Shown: positions 1 to 8,929, numbered from the stretch's first letter. The stretch: DNA of 64,000 nucleotides from Methylobacteriaceae bacterium (GCA_020638195.1 JACKJC010000001.1:485001-549000); one strand, 5' to 3'. Program-made: numbers and translations. Notes: generated by a model not told the origin, from the letters alone.

Positions 1-823
1 CGGTATCGACAAGTTTGACGGGAACCCCATCCAGATCGAGATCTGTTGAAAGCAGGTCACGGGTCGTTCCTGCATATTCCGTCACAATTGCCAGCTCACT
101 GCCAGCAAGCAAGTTGAAGAGCGTCGACTTGCCGACATTTGGCGGCCCAGCGATCACGACGGTGAAGCCGTTACGCAATGCGAGCGATCGAGCGCCGGCA
201 TCGCGCGCCCGCACGATTTCGAGCCGAAGTTCTTCCGCCCGCGCCACCAACCCCTCGACTTGAGCCTCGCCGACGTCGCCCTCGTCGCTGAAATCGAGCA
301 CGCTCTCCAACTCGACCGCAATCTGCAGCAAGGACTGGCGCCAAACTTCGGCCCTTCGACCAAGCCCGTTATCGAGTAATCGCAAGGCTTGCCGGCGTTG
401 AAATTCCGTTTCCGAATCGATCAAATCTGCAATCGCCTCGGCCTGCGCAAGATCGAACTTGCCGGCGGAATAGGCGCGTCTTGTGAACTCCCCAGGCTCT
501 GCGGTGCGTACCTTTTCGAACCGCCTCAGAATCGAACTGACGGCATTGATGACACCGCGACCTCCGTGAACCGTGAGTTCAAGCAGGTCCTCCCCCGTGA
601 AGCTGGCTGGGCCTTTGAAAAAAGTCGCCAGCCCCGTATCGATCCTTTCACCTGAATCAGGATCGGAAATCGCTCGAAGGACGACACGACGCGCCTCAGG
701 TACAGCACGCCCGCTCAGCATCTCGAGAACATATCCCGCCTGTGCGCCGGAAATTCGAAACACGGCCAATGCCGACCGCCCTGGCGGAGTCGCGAGCGCG
801 AAAATCGTGTCGGATTCCGCCAT
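1..823 (-). CDS. mnmE: tRNA uridine-5-carboxymethylaminomethyl modification GTPase MnmE (partial)
   Basis: MnmE works with MnmG to install the cmnm5 group on wobble uridine 34 of certain tRNAs. 274 codons are visible, starting at the ATG at 823 (MAESDTIFALATPPGRSAL), and the gene runs off the left edge. The folate-binding N-terminal domain is complete. The GTPase domain begins with a P-loop GPPNVGKST at about residues 226-234, then the TTRD switch, and is cut right after LVDT of the G3 motif. It follows rho with a 29-nt gap on the same strand, so the order rho-mnmE fits a shared transcript. The C-terminal CxGK motif lies outside the window. Confidence 0.96.
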   Translation of the reverse strand, partial: MAESDTIFALATPPGRSALAVFRISGAQAGYVLEMLSGRAVPEARRVVLRAISDPDSGERIDTGLATFFKGPASFTGEDLLELTVHGGRGVINAVSSILRRFEKVRTAEPGEFTRRAYSAGKFDLAQAEAIADLIDSETEFQRRQALRLLDNGLGRRAEVWRQSLLQIAVELESVLDFSDEGDVGEAQVEGLVARAEELRLEIVRARDAGARSLALRNGFTVVIAGPPNVGKSTLFNLLAGSELAIVTEYAGTTRDLLSTDLDLDGVPVKLVDT

Positions 824-852
824 AGGTCCGGCCTCCGAAAGCGGCGCTAAAC

Positions 853-2121
853 TCAGGTGTTCATGGATTCGAAAAAGCTCGAATTGCCCTTTGGAGTCTC
901 GCGCAACTTGCCGAGCAGGAATTCGATCGCATCGATCGTCCCCATCGGATTGAGAATGCGCCGCAGCACATACATTTTCTTGAGTATGTCCGGCGCCACG
1001 AGGAGTTCTTCCTTGCGGGTTCCGGACCTGGTGATGTCGATCGCCGGAAAAACGCGTTTGTCCGCGACCTTACGGTCAAGAATGATTTCAGAGTTGCCTG
1101 TGCCCTTGAACTCTTCGAAGATCACTTCGTCCATACGCGAACCGGTATCGATCAGGGCTGTAGCGATAATCGTTAGCGATCCACCTTCCTCGATATTTCG
1201 CGCGGCGCCGAAGAAACGCTTCGGGCGCTGGAGCGCATTCGCATCGACACCACCAGTCAGCACCTTGCCGGACGACGGAACGACGGTGTTATACGCACGG
1301 CCAAGACGCGTGATGGAATCGAGCAGGATCACGACATCCCGCCCGTGCTCGACTAGTCGCTTGGCCTTTTCGATGACCATTTCTGCGACCTGGACGTGAC
1401 GTACCGCTGGTTCGTCGAATGTCGACGACACCACCTCGCCTTTCACGGAACGCTGCATGTCCGTCACTTCTTCAGGACGTTCATCGATCAGAAGTACGAT
1501 GAGATAGCATTCCGGATGATTTGCAGTGACCGATTGCGCAATGTTCTGCAGTAGCACTGTCTTGCCGGTCCGGGGCGGAGCGACGATCAACGCTCTCTGC
1601 CCCTTGCCGATCGGCGACACAATATCGATGACGCGGGCCGAAACATCCTTACGCGTCGGATCCTCAATCTCAAGCTTCAATCGCTCATCCGGATAAAGCG
1701 GCGTCAAATTATCGAAATGAACCTTGTGCCTGACCTTTTCCGGGTCTTCGAAATTGATCGTATTCACCTTCAGAAGTGCGAAATAACGTTCGCCTTCCTT
1801 GGGACTTCTGATCAATCCCTCCACTGTATCGCCAGTCCGCAAGCCAAAACGCCGAATTTGCGATGGAGAGACATAAATATCGTCTGGACCAGCCAAGTAA
1901 TTTGCGTCTGGGGAACGAAGAAATCCGAAACCATCTTGTAGAACTTCAACGACACCTTCGCCGATGATTTCGACTTCATTGTTCGCTAATTGCTTCAATA
2001 TAGCGAACATCAACTCCTGCTTCCGCATGGATGACGCGTTCTCAACCTCTAACTCTTCAGCAAACGACAGGAGTTCGGTCGGCGACTTGAGCTTGAGATC
2101 TTGTAGTTTGACTTCCCGCAT
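853..2121 (-). CDS. rho: Transcription termination factor Rho
   Basis: Hexameric ATP-dependent RNA helicase that terminates transcription. The 422-residue protein has the normal family length: an N-terminal helical part, the cold-shock-like RNA-binding domain (DGFGFLRSP near residue 65), and the RecA-like ATPase domain with Walker A PPRTGKTV near residue 181 and LLIDERPEEVTDM. The start MREVKLQDLK is the conserved one. hemE lies 159 nt upstream on the same strand and mnmE follows. The 2122-2280 gap holds a 6-bp inverted repeat (AGAGCT 2237-2242, AGCTCT 2250-2255) without a U tract. Confidence 0.98.
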   Translation of the reverse strand: MREVKLQDLKLKSPTELLSFAEELEVENASSMRKQELMFAILKQLANNEVEIIGEGVVEVLQDGFGFLRSPDANYLAGPDDIYVSPSQIRRFGLRTGDTVEGLIRSPKEGERYFALLKVNTINFEDPEKVRHKVHFDNLTPLYPDERLKLEIEDPTRKDVSARVIDIVSPIGKGQRALIVAPPRTGKTVLLQNIAQSVTANHPECYLIVLLIDERPEEVTDMQRSVKGEVVSSTFDEPAVRHVQVAEMVIEKAKRLVEHGRDVVILLDSITRLGRAYNTVVPSSGKVLTGGVDANALQRPKRFFGAARNIEEGGSLTIIATALIDTGSRMDEVIFEEFKGTGNSEIILDRKVADKRVFPAIDITRSGTRKEELLVAPDILKKMYVLRRILNPMGTIDAIEFLLGKLRETPKGNSSFFESMNT

Positions 2122-2280
2122 CGGGATGCATTCCTTGATCGATCAGAAATCGAGATTGGAAGGCTCGAACATGGGCCGTGAAAACCCCGGCGCCGCTTGA
2201 GAGAAACGCGGCAATAACGTCGAGCGCTGTGAGGAGAGAGCTGACAGATAGCTCTGAACGATCAGGAACGCAAGACCCGC

Positions 2281-3327
2281 CTATTTCGCACGAACGAGTT
2301 GAATGAGTCGTTCCACATGCGAGATCGGCGTTTCCGGCAAGATGCCGTGTCCGAGATTGAAAATGTGCGGCGCACCACCGAAAGCCTCTCGGACTCGCCT
2401 GACGCCATCTTCGAGCGCGCGGCCGCCGGCAACGAGCGACAACGGATCGAGATTACCCTGTAGCACCGCCTTAGATCCCAGTTGGGACCTGACAACGCCT
2501 ACGTCTTCTGCCGTTCCCAACGCCAGTCCATCGGCGCGAACACGCTGGGTGAACGACTTCAGCTTGGATCCTGCCTCCCGCGGGAAGCATATGATCTTGA
2601 GACTCGGCGCCCGTGCTCGCAAGCCCTCGACAAGACGCACCGTCGGTTCGATGCACCACGCTTCGAATTGATCCGGTGGCAGAAGCCCCGCCCAGGAATC
2701 GAAAATCTGGACGACTTCGACACCCGCCTCCGCCTGGGCCGCCAGATAGTCAATCGACGCTGAAACGAGGGTGTCGATAAGTCTTGCAAAAGCGACCGGA
2801 TGACGAAATGCGAACAGCCGTACGGCTGAGAGGTCTTTCGACCCGGAGCCGGCTATCATGTAGCTCGCGACAGTCCAGGGCGACCCGCAGAAACCAATGA
2901 AAGTCGTCTCCGCAGGCAGGGCCGTCTTGATCAACTCGACCGCTTCGAGAACGGGCGACAGCCGGTCGAACTGGAACCGCTCGTAGTCGCCAATTGATGT
3001 CTCGGACAGAGCTGGCTCGAGGCGTGGTCCGTGCCCCTCTTCGAAAGACACTTTCTGCCCGAGAGCATGCGGAAGGACCAGAATGTCGCTGAACAGGATC
3101 GCTGCGTCAAAGCCGAATCTTCTGATTGGCTGAAGCGAGACTTCCGCGGCCAGTTTGGGATTGAAACACAGGTCGAGAAATGAACCAGCCTTCGCCCGCA
3201 CCTCGCGATATTCAGGCAGATATCGGCCAGCTTGCCGCATCAGCCACATGGGAGGGGATGCGAACGTCTTGCCTTCAAGGACGGCCAGCATTTTCTTGCG
3301 CATGGCGGGCTGATCGGCTGGACTCAT
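2281..3327 (-). CDS. hemE: Uroporphyrinogen decarboxylase
   Basis: Decarboxylates the four acetate side chains of uroporphyrinogen III to give coproporphyrinogen III in haem and (bacterio)chlorophyll synthesis. 348 residues, the usual length. The N-terminal substrate-binding signature WLMRQAGRYLPEYR is present, as is the GFCGSPWT segment. The ATG at 3327 is preceded by AAAGG. In alphaproteobacteria hemE borders the chromosomal origin, and here it diverges from the PEP synthase/PPDK regulator across a 334-bp gap. Confidence 0.97.
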   Translation of the reverse strand: MSPADQPAMRKKMLAVLEGKTFASPPMWLMRQAGRYLPEYREVRAKAGSFLDLCFNPKLAAEVSLQPIRRFGFDAAILFSDILVLPHALGQKVSFEEGHGPRLEPALSETSIGDYERFQFDRLSPVLEAVELIKTALPAETTFIGFCGSPWTVASYMIAGSGSKDLSAVRLFAFRHPVAFARLIDTLVSASIDYLAAQAEAGVEVVQIFDSWAGLLPPDQFEAWCIEPTVRLVEGLRARAPSLKIICFPREAGSKLKSFTQRVRADGLALGTAEDVGVVRSQLGSKAVLQGNLDPLSLVAGGRALEDGVRRVREAFGGAPHIFNLGHGILPETPISHVERLIQLVRAK

Positions 3328-3661
3328 AAAATACCTTTAGAGATTCTTTTCTTCTGCTGTTAATGCCCGGATTAGGCGTATTCTGCGGATCGCACAACCT
3401 TTGAACCGCCTACCTTCTCGGAGTTTCACGATACGACGAGATTTCAATAACGGGGACAAGTCAAAAATCCTATAAAATTCTGTATCTTGCATCGGGGAGT
3501 TCACGGCGCTAAGTCGGAACCGGCAGGAACAAGGATTTGTCTCGTGTCGAGAGAATGCCGATCCCGGCGCAAGAAATGTGCGATACGGCCCGACTTCCGC
3601 ACAGTGGGTCCTGACACCAGCTTCGCCATGCCCTATCGTCCCCGTACGATTCACAAGGCCT
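3328..3661. other. Divergent hemE/ppsR gap, candidate chromosomal oriC
   Basis: This non-coding stretch separates minus-strand hemE-rho-mnmE from plus-strand ppsR-maf-coaE-dnaQ, so genes point away from it on both sides. Seen: AT-rich runs at about 3328-3362 and 3455-3490, a TGTGGAAAA at 3661-3669 (one mismatch to TGTGGATAA) facing a TTCACA at 3650-3655, and GANTC sites at 3342 and 3648. Known: in Caulobacter, Rickettsia and Sinorhizobium the origin lies beside hemE. Inferred: this is oriC. I do not see a cluster of perfect DnaA boxes, so the call is tentative. It must also hold the two divergent promoters. Confidence 0.45.
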
Positions 3662-4510
3662 GTGGAAAAGCTATTGGTCGGAAGAAACTATTTCCATCTG
3701 CATCTCGTTTCTGATGCCACGGGCGAGACACTGATCGCGGTAAGCCGCGCCGCGGCTGCCCAATATCAAGGGGTCTCGTCGATAGAGCATGTCTATCCAC
3801 TCGTTCGCAATCAAGCTCAGCTCGACAAAGCGATTGCAGAGATCAAGGCAGCGCCAGGCATCGTCCTCTACACCTTGGTCGATGCAAATCTCAGTACCCA
3901 GCTCGAAGCGGCCTGTGAAGATTCGGGTTGCCCGAGCCTATCCGTTCTGGAGCCGATCTTGGGGCTATTCCAATCCTATCTCGGCACTGCATCGACGCCG
4001 CGGCCGGGCGCACAACACATGCTGAACTCCGACTATTTCAAGCGGATCGATGCGCTCAATTTCACGATGATGCACGATGACGGACAATTGCCGGAACATC
4101 TCGATGATGCCGACGTCGTTCTGCTCGGCGTAAGCCGCACATCGAAGACGCCGACGAGCATCTATCTCGCCAATCGAGGCATCAAGACCGCAAATATTCC
4201 GATCGTTCCGAATGTCCCCTTGCCGGCCGCGCTCGATCAGGTCCGCAAACCGCTTGTGGTCGGCTTGCTCGCCTCCGCTGACCGGATTGTTCAGATCAGA
4301 CAAAACCGGCTTCTGGCGCTGAACGCTGATCACGACACGCCCTATGTCGATCGCAGTCTGGTCGCCGATGAAATCGCGGCTTCACGTCGTCTGTATGAAT
4401 CACACGGATGGCCGACGATCGATGTTACACGCCGATCAATCGAGGAAACGGCGGCGGCGATCATCGATCTCTACCGCGAGCACAAGATGAAGTTCATAGC
4501 GGTCAGTTGA
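3662..4510 (+). CDS. Pyruvate, phosphate dikinase / PEP synthase regulatory protein (DUF299)
   Basis: Bifunctional serine/threonine kinase and pyrophosphorylase that inactivates and reactivates PPDK or PEP synthase. The DUF299 hallmarks are clear: YFHLHLVSDATGETL at the N-terminus and the P-loop-like VLLGVSRTSKTPTS in the middle. From the GTG at 3662 the protein has 282 residues, near the family norm. A TTG at 3674 with GGAAA five bases upstream is an equally good start, and an ATG at 3578 would add an unsupported N-terminal tail. It is followed four bases later by maf. It matches the gene next to oriC in Rickettsia and Caulobacter. Confidence 0.93.
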   Translation: MEKLLVGRNYFHLHLVSDATGETLIAVSRAAAAQYQGVSSIEHVYPLVRNQAQLDKAIAEIKAAPGIVLYTLVDANLSTQLEAACEDSGCPSLSVLEPILGLFQSYLGTASTPRPGAQHMLNSDYFKRIDALNFTMMHDDGQLPEHLDDADVVLLGVSRTSKTPTSIYLANRGIKTANIPIVPNVPLPAALDQVRKPLVVGLLASADRIVQIRQNRLLALNADHDTPYVDRSLVADEIAASRRLYESHGWPTIDVTRRSIEETAAAIIDLYREHKMKFIAVS

Positions 4511-4514
4511 TCGA

Positions 4515-5156
4515 ATGACTGCGCTCATCGAATGTGGACTATGGCGAGGTGCGCCGCTCGTTCTCGCATCGAAGAGTCAAGCGCGCGCGCGTATGCTCGA
4601 GAACGCAGGCATTCCCTTCAAAGCGCGCGATTCCAAGCTCGACGAGCGCAATATTGCGGGCATAGACGAACTGAATGCGAGTGCTCAGGCTGGTCGACTG
4701 GCTCTAGAAAAGGCCCGGCTGGTGTCGCGCGAATGTCCTGGACGAGTCGTCGTGGGCGCCGACCAGACGCTGGACTTGTCCGGCCGCGTTCTGCACAAAG
4801 CGACCAGCGTGGGTGAAGCGATCTGCCAACTTCGCGCGATGGCCGGATCGACGCATCGTCTGACGTCAGCTGTGTGTTGTGTCCGCGACAACGAAATCCT
4901 TTTCGAGATTCTCGACGCAGCGGAGATTCGAATGCGCCGACTGAGCGAGGAGTCTTTGCATGCCTACGCCAGGTCGATGGGAGATCGGATCCTGTCGACC
5001 GTCGGCGGCTATGAGCTCGAGGGTCTTGGCGTGAACCTGATAGAAAGCGTGATCGGGGACATGTTCACGGTCATGGGGCTGCCGATTCTGCAATTGCTGA
5101 CGAAATTGAGAGCAATTGGCATGATCGGCGAGGAAGGCGAAGTCGAATGTTCTTGA
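4515..5156 (+). CDS. maf: Maf family nucleotide pyrophosphatase
   Basis: House-cleaning nucleoside triphosphate pyrophosphatase of the Maf/YhdE/YceF family, which hydrolyses modified or non-canonical NTPs. 213 residues. The family start APLVLASKSQARARMLENAGI and the central VVVGADQTLDL motif, with its catalytic aspartate region, are visible. It starts four bases after ppsR and overlaps coaE by 10 nt, so ppsR-maf-coaE-dnaQ looks like one operon. Confidence 0.94.
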   Translation: MTALIECGLWRGAPLVLASKSQARARMLENAGIPFKARDSKLDERNIAGIDELNASAQAGRLALEKARLVSRECPGRVVVGADQTLDLSGRVLHKATSVGEAICQLRAMAGSTHRLTSAVCCVRDNEILFEILDAAEIRMRRLSEESLHAYARSMGDRILSTVGGYELEGLGVNLIESVIGDMFTVMGLPILQLLTKLRAIGMIGEEGEVECS

Positions 5157-5728
5157 TCGGCCTGACAGGCTCAATCGGCATGGGAAAGTCCGCCACATCA
5201 CGAATGTTCAGAGAAGCGGGAACGCCAGTCTATGATGCGGACGCCGCGGTTCATCGACTGTATGAGAGTGCTGCCGTTGAGCCGATAGGCACCGTGTTTC
5301 CATCGACGATTGTCAACGGCCGGGTCGATCGCACGATCCTGTCGAAACTCGTGCTCGGCGACATAAACGCCTTGAAGAGCCTGGAGCAGATCGTGCATCC
5401 GCTCGTGGGCGCCGATCGCCTTGGATTTCTTTCGCGCTGCCGGGAAAGTGGCGCTGCGGCCTGCGTGCTCGATGTGCCTCTGCTCTTTGAGACCGGAGGA
5501 GATCGCAACGTCGATGTCGTGATTGTCGTGTCGACCAGTGCGGAAAAGCAAGAGCAACGAGTTCTTGCAAGACCTGACATGACCGCGGAAAAATTCTTGG
5601 CTATTCGCAGCAAGCAAACGCCCGACGCTGAAAAGCGCAGACGCGCTCATTACATCATCGATAGCGGTCACGGCTTTGATCACGCGCGTCGCCAGGTTGT
5701 CGACTTACTCTACGCATTGGGGCTTTGA
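5147..5728 (+). CDS. coaE: Dephospho-CoA kinase
   Basis: Last step of coenzyme A synthesis: phosphorylates the 3'-hydroxyl of dephospho-CoA using ATP. 193 residues, the usual length. The P-loop GLTGSIGMGKS is at the N-terminus, followed by PVYDADAAVH and the lid segment VPLLFETGGD. It overlaps the end of maf by 10 nt and its TGA (5726-5728) lies just before dnaQ, indicating translational coupling. Other CoA genes in the window are coaBC (near 16 kb) and coaA (near 39 kb). Confidence 0.96.
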   Translation: MFLIGLTGSIGMGKSATSRMFREAGTPVYDADAAVHRLYESAAVEPIGTVFPSTIVNGRVDRTILSKLVLGDINALKSLEQIVHPLVGADRLGFLSRCRESGAAACVLDVPLLFETGGDRNVDVVIVVSTSAEKQEQRVLARPDMTAEKFLAIRSKQTPDAEKRRRAHYIIDSGHGFDHARRQVVDLLYALGL

Positions 5729-5730
5729 AC

Positions 5731-6438
5731 ATGCGGGAGATCGTTCTCGATACGGAAACAACCGGGCTGGATCCGGTCACCGGCGACCGGGTCGTCGAAA
5801 TCGGCGCGGTCGAATTGCTCAACGGCGTGCCGACGGGCGAGAACTTCCACGTTTATATCAATCCAGAACGAGACATGCCGGAAGGCGCATTCCGTGTTCA
5901 CGGCTTGTCGGCTGAATTCCTCAGCGGTCATCCAATCTTCTCGGCGATCGCAGGCGAATTTTCCGCGTTTATTGGAAATGACCGACTCGTCATTCACAAC
6001 GCTGAATTCGACGTCAAATTCATCAATGCGGAGTTTGCGCGTCTCGCCATCCCGCCCTTGGCCCCGGAGCGCATTCTCGACACTCTGGCGCTCGCGCGCC
6101 GCAAGCATCCCGGCGGCGCAAATTCTCTGGACGCGCTCTGCTCGCGCTATGGCGTCGACTCGTCGCGCCGCAAGAAGCACGGCGCGCTTCTCGACGCGGA
6201 GCTGTTAGCGGAAGTCTATCTTGAACTCTCGGGCGGACGTCAGACAACGTTCACGCTGCAGGCAGCCGAACGGCGCGTCGAGCGTAAGTCCGTCGATCTG
6301 ATCGAGGCCAGACCAACGCCGCTCCCGCTGACTGTCGCCAACGCGGAGTTCGATGCGCACAACTTGCTGAACGAAGCGCTTGGCGAGCGCGCGCTCTGGC
6401 GGAAATTCGCCTCGTACGGATCAGGCGAGCGAAGCTGA
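5731..6438 (+). CDS. dnaQ: DNA polymerase III epsilon subunit (3'-5' proofreading exonuclease)
   Basis: Proofreading exonuclease of the replicative polymerase. The DEDDh motifs are present: Exo I DTETTG at the very start, Exo II HNAEFDVKF, and Exo III HGALLDAELL. A C-terminal tail follows for binding the alpha subunit. The ATG at 5731 gives MREIVLDTETTG (235 residues); a TTG two codons upstream is possible. It closes the ppsR-maf-coaE-dnaQ run, and its last 18 bases overlap the end of convergent secB. Confidence 0.96.
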   Translation: MREIVLDTETTGLDPVTGDRVVEIGAVELLNGVPTGENFHVYINPERDMPEGAFRVHGLSAEFLSGHPIFSAIAGEFSAFIGNDRLVIHNAEFDVKFINAEFARLAIPPLAPERILDTLALARRKHPGGANSLDALCSRYGVDSSRRKKHGALLDAELLAEVYLELSGGRQTTFTLQAAERRVERKSVDLIEARPTPLPLTVANAEFDAHNLLNEALGERALWRKFASYGSGERS

Positions 6439-6906
6439 GGGCTGGCCGCCTTCTTGAGCTTCGGCAAGCCGCTGCATGTAGAGCGCGGCGAAGTCCACGG
6501 GGTCCAGATACAGCGGCGGGAAGCCGCCGTTGCGAACCGCGTCCGCGACGATCTGGCGCGCGAACGGGAAAAGGATACGAGGGCACTCGATCATGATGAC
6601 CGGGTGAACCTGATCCTGCGGAATGTTCATGAGTCTGAACACGCCACAATATTCCAGTTCGAACTTGAACAGCGCTTCGGCGCCGTCGCCAGCGGAACCC
6701 TCGAGCTTGAGCTGAACCTCGAAGTCGGATTCGGCGAGCTGTTGCGCGTTCACATTCACCTGGACCGAAATATTCGGACCGCGTTCCTGTGGCGTCAGTG
6801 AGCGAGGCGCGTTGGGGTTTTCGAACGACAGATCCTTCGCGTACTGCGCCAGGGTGTTGATCTGAGGGGCGGCGCCCGCCGCGCCGGCGCCATTGGTCTC
6901 GGCCAT
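6421..6906 (-). CDS. secB: Protein-export chaperone SecB
   Basis: Tetrameric cytosolic chaperone that keeps preproteins unfolded and passes them to SecA. Visible features are the core QINTLAQYAKDLSFENPNAP, the internal LEGSAGDGAEALFKFELEY region, and the ending that contains PPLYLDPVDFAALY. A doublet of ATGs (6909 and 6906) follows AAGGAG; the second has the better six-base spacing and gives 161 residues. A longer upstream reading frame has no family support. The 3' end overlaps dnaQ tail to tail. Confidence 0.96.
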   Translation of the reverse strand: MAETNGAGAAGAAPQINTLAQYAKDLSFENPNAPRSLTPQERGPNISVQVNVNAQQLAESDFEVQLKLEGSAGDGAEALFKFELEYCGVFRLMNIPQDQVHPVIMIECPRILFPFARQIVADAVRNGGFPPLYLDPVDFAALYMQRLAEAQEGGQPSASLA

Positions 6907-7107
6907 CATGTGCTCCTTGTCTGGCGCTAGCCGCGCATTCGCAGGCTGCGGCCAAGCTTCGAAATTCCGTGGGTCGCCCGGTAGCACGGTTGCCGCCGAG
7001 GGACAAGGATCGACCAGTCCGCGCGGCCAGATCTGGTTTGTCAGGCCGTCGGCGCCCATTTATGTAAGGCATAGAAATTCACGACAGCGTCAATGAGCCG
7101 ACCTACG

Positions 7108-7806
7108 ATGCAGCTCGATCCGACTACGATCATTTTTGCGCTTCTGGCGATTTTCGTCGTCTGGAGGCTGAAGTCTGTTTTGGGCACGCGCGTCGACATC
7201 GAGCGCCCGCCTTCTTCTAAACCTTCTGCACCTTCCGGCCAGACTGGAGATGGCGGGAAAGTGATACGCCTTCCGGGGGCCGGCGATCGACCTGTGAGTA
7301 CCAAACAGCGTACGGCTGTTGACGTTTCGAATTTTGCCTCCACAGACAAAGGGCGCGCCGGCCTAGCCGAGGTCATCGCCGCCGACCCGGGATTCGACCC
7401 GAGTCGCTTCGTAGCGGGAGCAAGGACGGCCTACGAAATGATTGTGAAGGCTTTCGCAGACGGCGACAAAGCGACGCTGGGCAACTTGCTCAGTCCTGAG
7501 GTCTACGCTGGGTTCGCCACCGCGATCGATCAACGCAAGGCGGCAGGCGAGCAAACATCCACGAAACTTGTGTCGATCGACGAGACGGACTTCGCTGAAG
7601 GCGCCGTCAAGAACGGCAATGCGCAGATTTCACTTCGATTTTCCGCCAAGATGATCACTGCGACGCGTGATGCCTCGGGCGAAGTCGTGCAGGGCGATCC
7701 GGACCTCGTCATATCAACGGACGACCTGTGGACGTTCTCAAGGCAGATCGGCAGCCCGGATCCGACCTGGCGACTCATAGCGACGGAAAGCGATCACAAG
7801 GCTTGA
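7108..7806 (+). CDS. Tim44/TimA-like domain protein, membrane-anchored
   Basis: Alphaproteobacterial Tim44-like protein of uncertain role; relatives are thought to act in membrane protein handling. One N-terminal transmembrane helix (TIIFALLAIFVVWRL) is followed by a proline-rich linker and a C-terminal Tim44-like domain, about residues 95-232 (AYEMIVKAFADGDKATLGNLLSPEVYAGF). The ATG at 7108 places the helix at the usual distance from the start; an ATG at 7093 would add five residues, and neither has a clear Shine-Dalgarno. It diverges from secB and leads into mltA, 15 nt downstream. Confidence 0.88.
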   Translation: MQLDPTTIIFALLAIFVVWRLKSVLGTRVDIERPPSSKPSAPSGQTGDGGKVIRLPGAGDRPVSTKQRTAVDVSNFASTDKGRAGLAEVIAADPGFDPSRFVAGARTAYEMIVKAFADGDKATLGNLLSPEVYAGFATAIDQRKAAGEQTSTKLVSIDETDFAEGAVKNGNAQISLRFSAKMITATRDASGEVVQGDPDLVISTDDLWTFSRQIGSPDPTWRLIATESDHKA

Positions 7807-7821
7807 GCCGGGGCTTGGCCG

Positions 7822-8925
7822 ATGCAACTGAGCCCGTTGCAATTCGAAGAGCTTCCGGGGTGGGACCCGCGTGAGCTGGCCGCTGTCTGGCCAACATATC
7901 TGGCTTCCTGCAGAGCCCTGACGGCATCTCGCGAGCCGCTGCGCGCCGGCGTTCGGCCATCCGGGAAAATGCTCGAACTCGCCAAGCGCGCTCTCGATCT
8001 TCCGAACGATCCGGCAGTCGGCTCAACCTTTCTGATCGACAATTTCAAAGCCTTCGAGGTCCTCGATTCCCGAGGAGTTTCAGAGGGTTTCGTGACGGGC
8101 TATTATGAGCCGGAGATCGATGGTTCCGAAACCCCGGACGCCCGATATTCAGCCCCGATCCTCGCGCGGCCCGATGATTTGATCGATATGCGCGGCGAGC
8201 GGATGAAGAACTGGGATCCGAGATTCGAGGGCGCTCGGCGCACCAATGGAGCCACGTTGGAGCCCTATCCGACCCGCGAACAGATCGAAAATGGCGCCAT
8301 CGACGCATTCGCGCGGCCGATTGTCTGGCTGCGCGACCACGTCGAGGTCTTTTTCGCGCAAGTCCAGGGCTCCGCCCGGGTGCGTCTGCCTGACGGGAAA
8401 CGCAAACGGCTGGTCTATGCCGGCCGAAACGGGCGGCCCTATTCCTCGATTGGCAAGATTCTGATCGGGCAAGATGAAATTCGCGTCGATGAGATGTCCC
8501 TCGCCCGGTGCAAGGCGTGGCTGCGCGCGAATGGCCTGCGGGAGGGCGATCGTGGCCGCAATGTCTTGCAGATGAACGAGTCCTACGTTTTTTTCAGATT
8601 GGATGAAGACGACTCCTCGGGACCAGTCGGCGGGCAAGGCGTCCCTTTGACGCCAATGCAATCCATCGCCGTCGACCGAACGGTCTGGCCATATGGAACG
8701 CCAATCTGGATCGGGAGCGATCTCGCTGGTGCAGGCCTCGGAACCGGTCCGACCGGTCGCTTGATGATCGCGCAGGACACAGGCTCCGCGATTGTCGGGC
8801 CTGCGCGTGGCGATCTCTTCATCGGTTCAGGCGATCGCGCTGGCGAGATCGCTGGCCTTATCCGCCATTCCGCGCGATTTATCGTTCTGGCGCCTGACGG
8901 AATGGGCGAGTTCGGCGGAGCATGA
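7822..8925 (+). CDS. mltA: Membrane-bound lytic murein transglycosylase A (MltA family)
   Basis: Cleaves peptidoglycan glycan strands with formation of 1,6-anhydromuramic acid. 367 residues. The MltA core begins around VTGYYEPEIDGS, and the C-terminal 3D domain, named for three conserved aspartates, includes MIAQDTGSAIVGPARGDLFIGSG. No lipobox or clear signal peptide is visible at the N-terminus of this frame, so export of this copy is unclear. The Smr gene follows directly with a start four bases past the stop. Confidence 0.92.
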   Translation: MQLSPLQFEELPGWDPRELAAVWPTYLASCRALTASREPLRAGVRPSGKMLELAKRALDLPNDPAVGSTFLIDNFKAFEVLDSRGVSEGFVTGYYEPEIDGSETPDARYSAPILARPDDLIDMRGERMKNWDPRFEGARRTNGATLEPYPTREQIENGAIDAFARPIVWLRDHVEVFFAQVQGSARVRLPDGKRKRLVYAGRNGRPYSSIGKILIGQDEIRVDEMSLARCKAWLRANGLREGDRGRNVLQMNESYVFFRLDEDDSSGPVGGQGVPLTPMQSIAVDRTVWPYGTPIWIGSDLAGAGLGTGPTGRLMIAQDTGSAIVGPARGDLFIGSGDRAGEIAGLIRHSARFIVLAPDGMGEFGGA

Positions 8926-8929
8926 ACAG

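Noticed and set aside
2237..2255. Terminator between hemE and rho
   Set aside because: The AGAGCT/AGCTCT stem is only six pairs, lacks a U tract and lies within what may be a shared rho leader.
3359..3377. CtrA site TTAA-N7-TTAA in the hemE/ppsR gap
   Set aside because: GTTAATGCCCGGATTAGG has one good half, but the second half at N7 spacing is ATTA, too weak to call.
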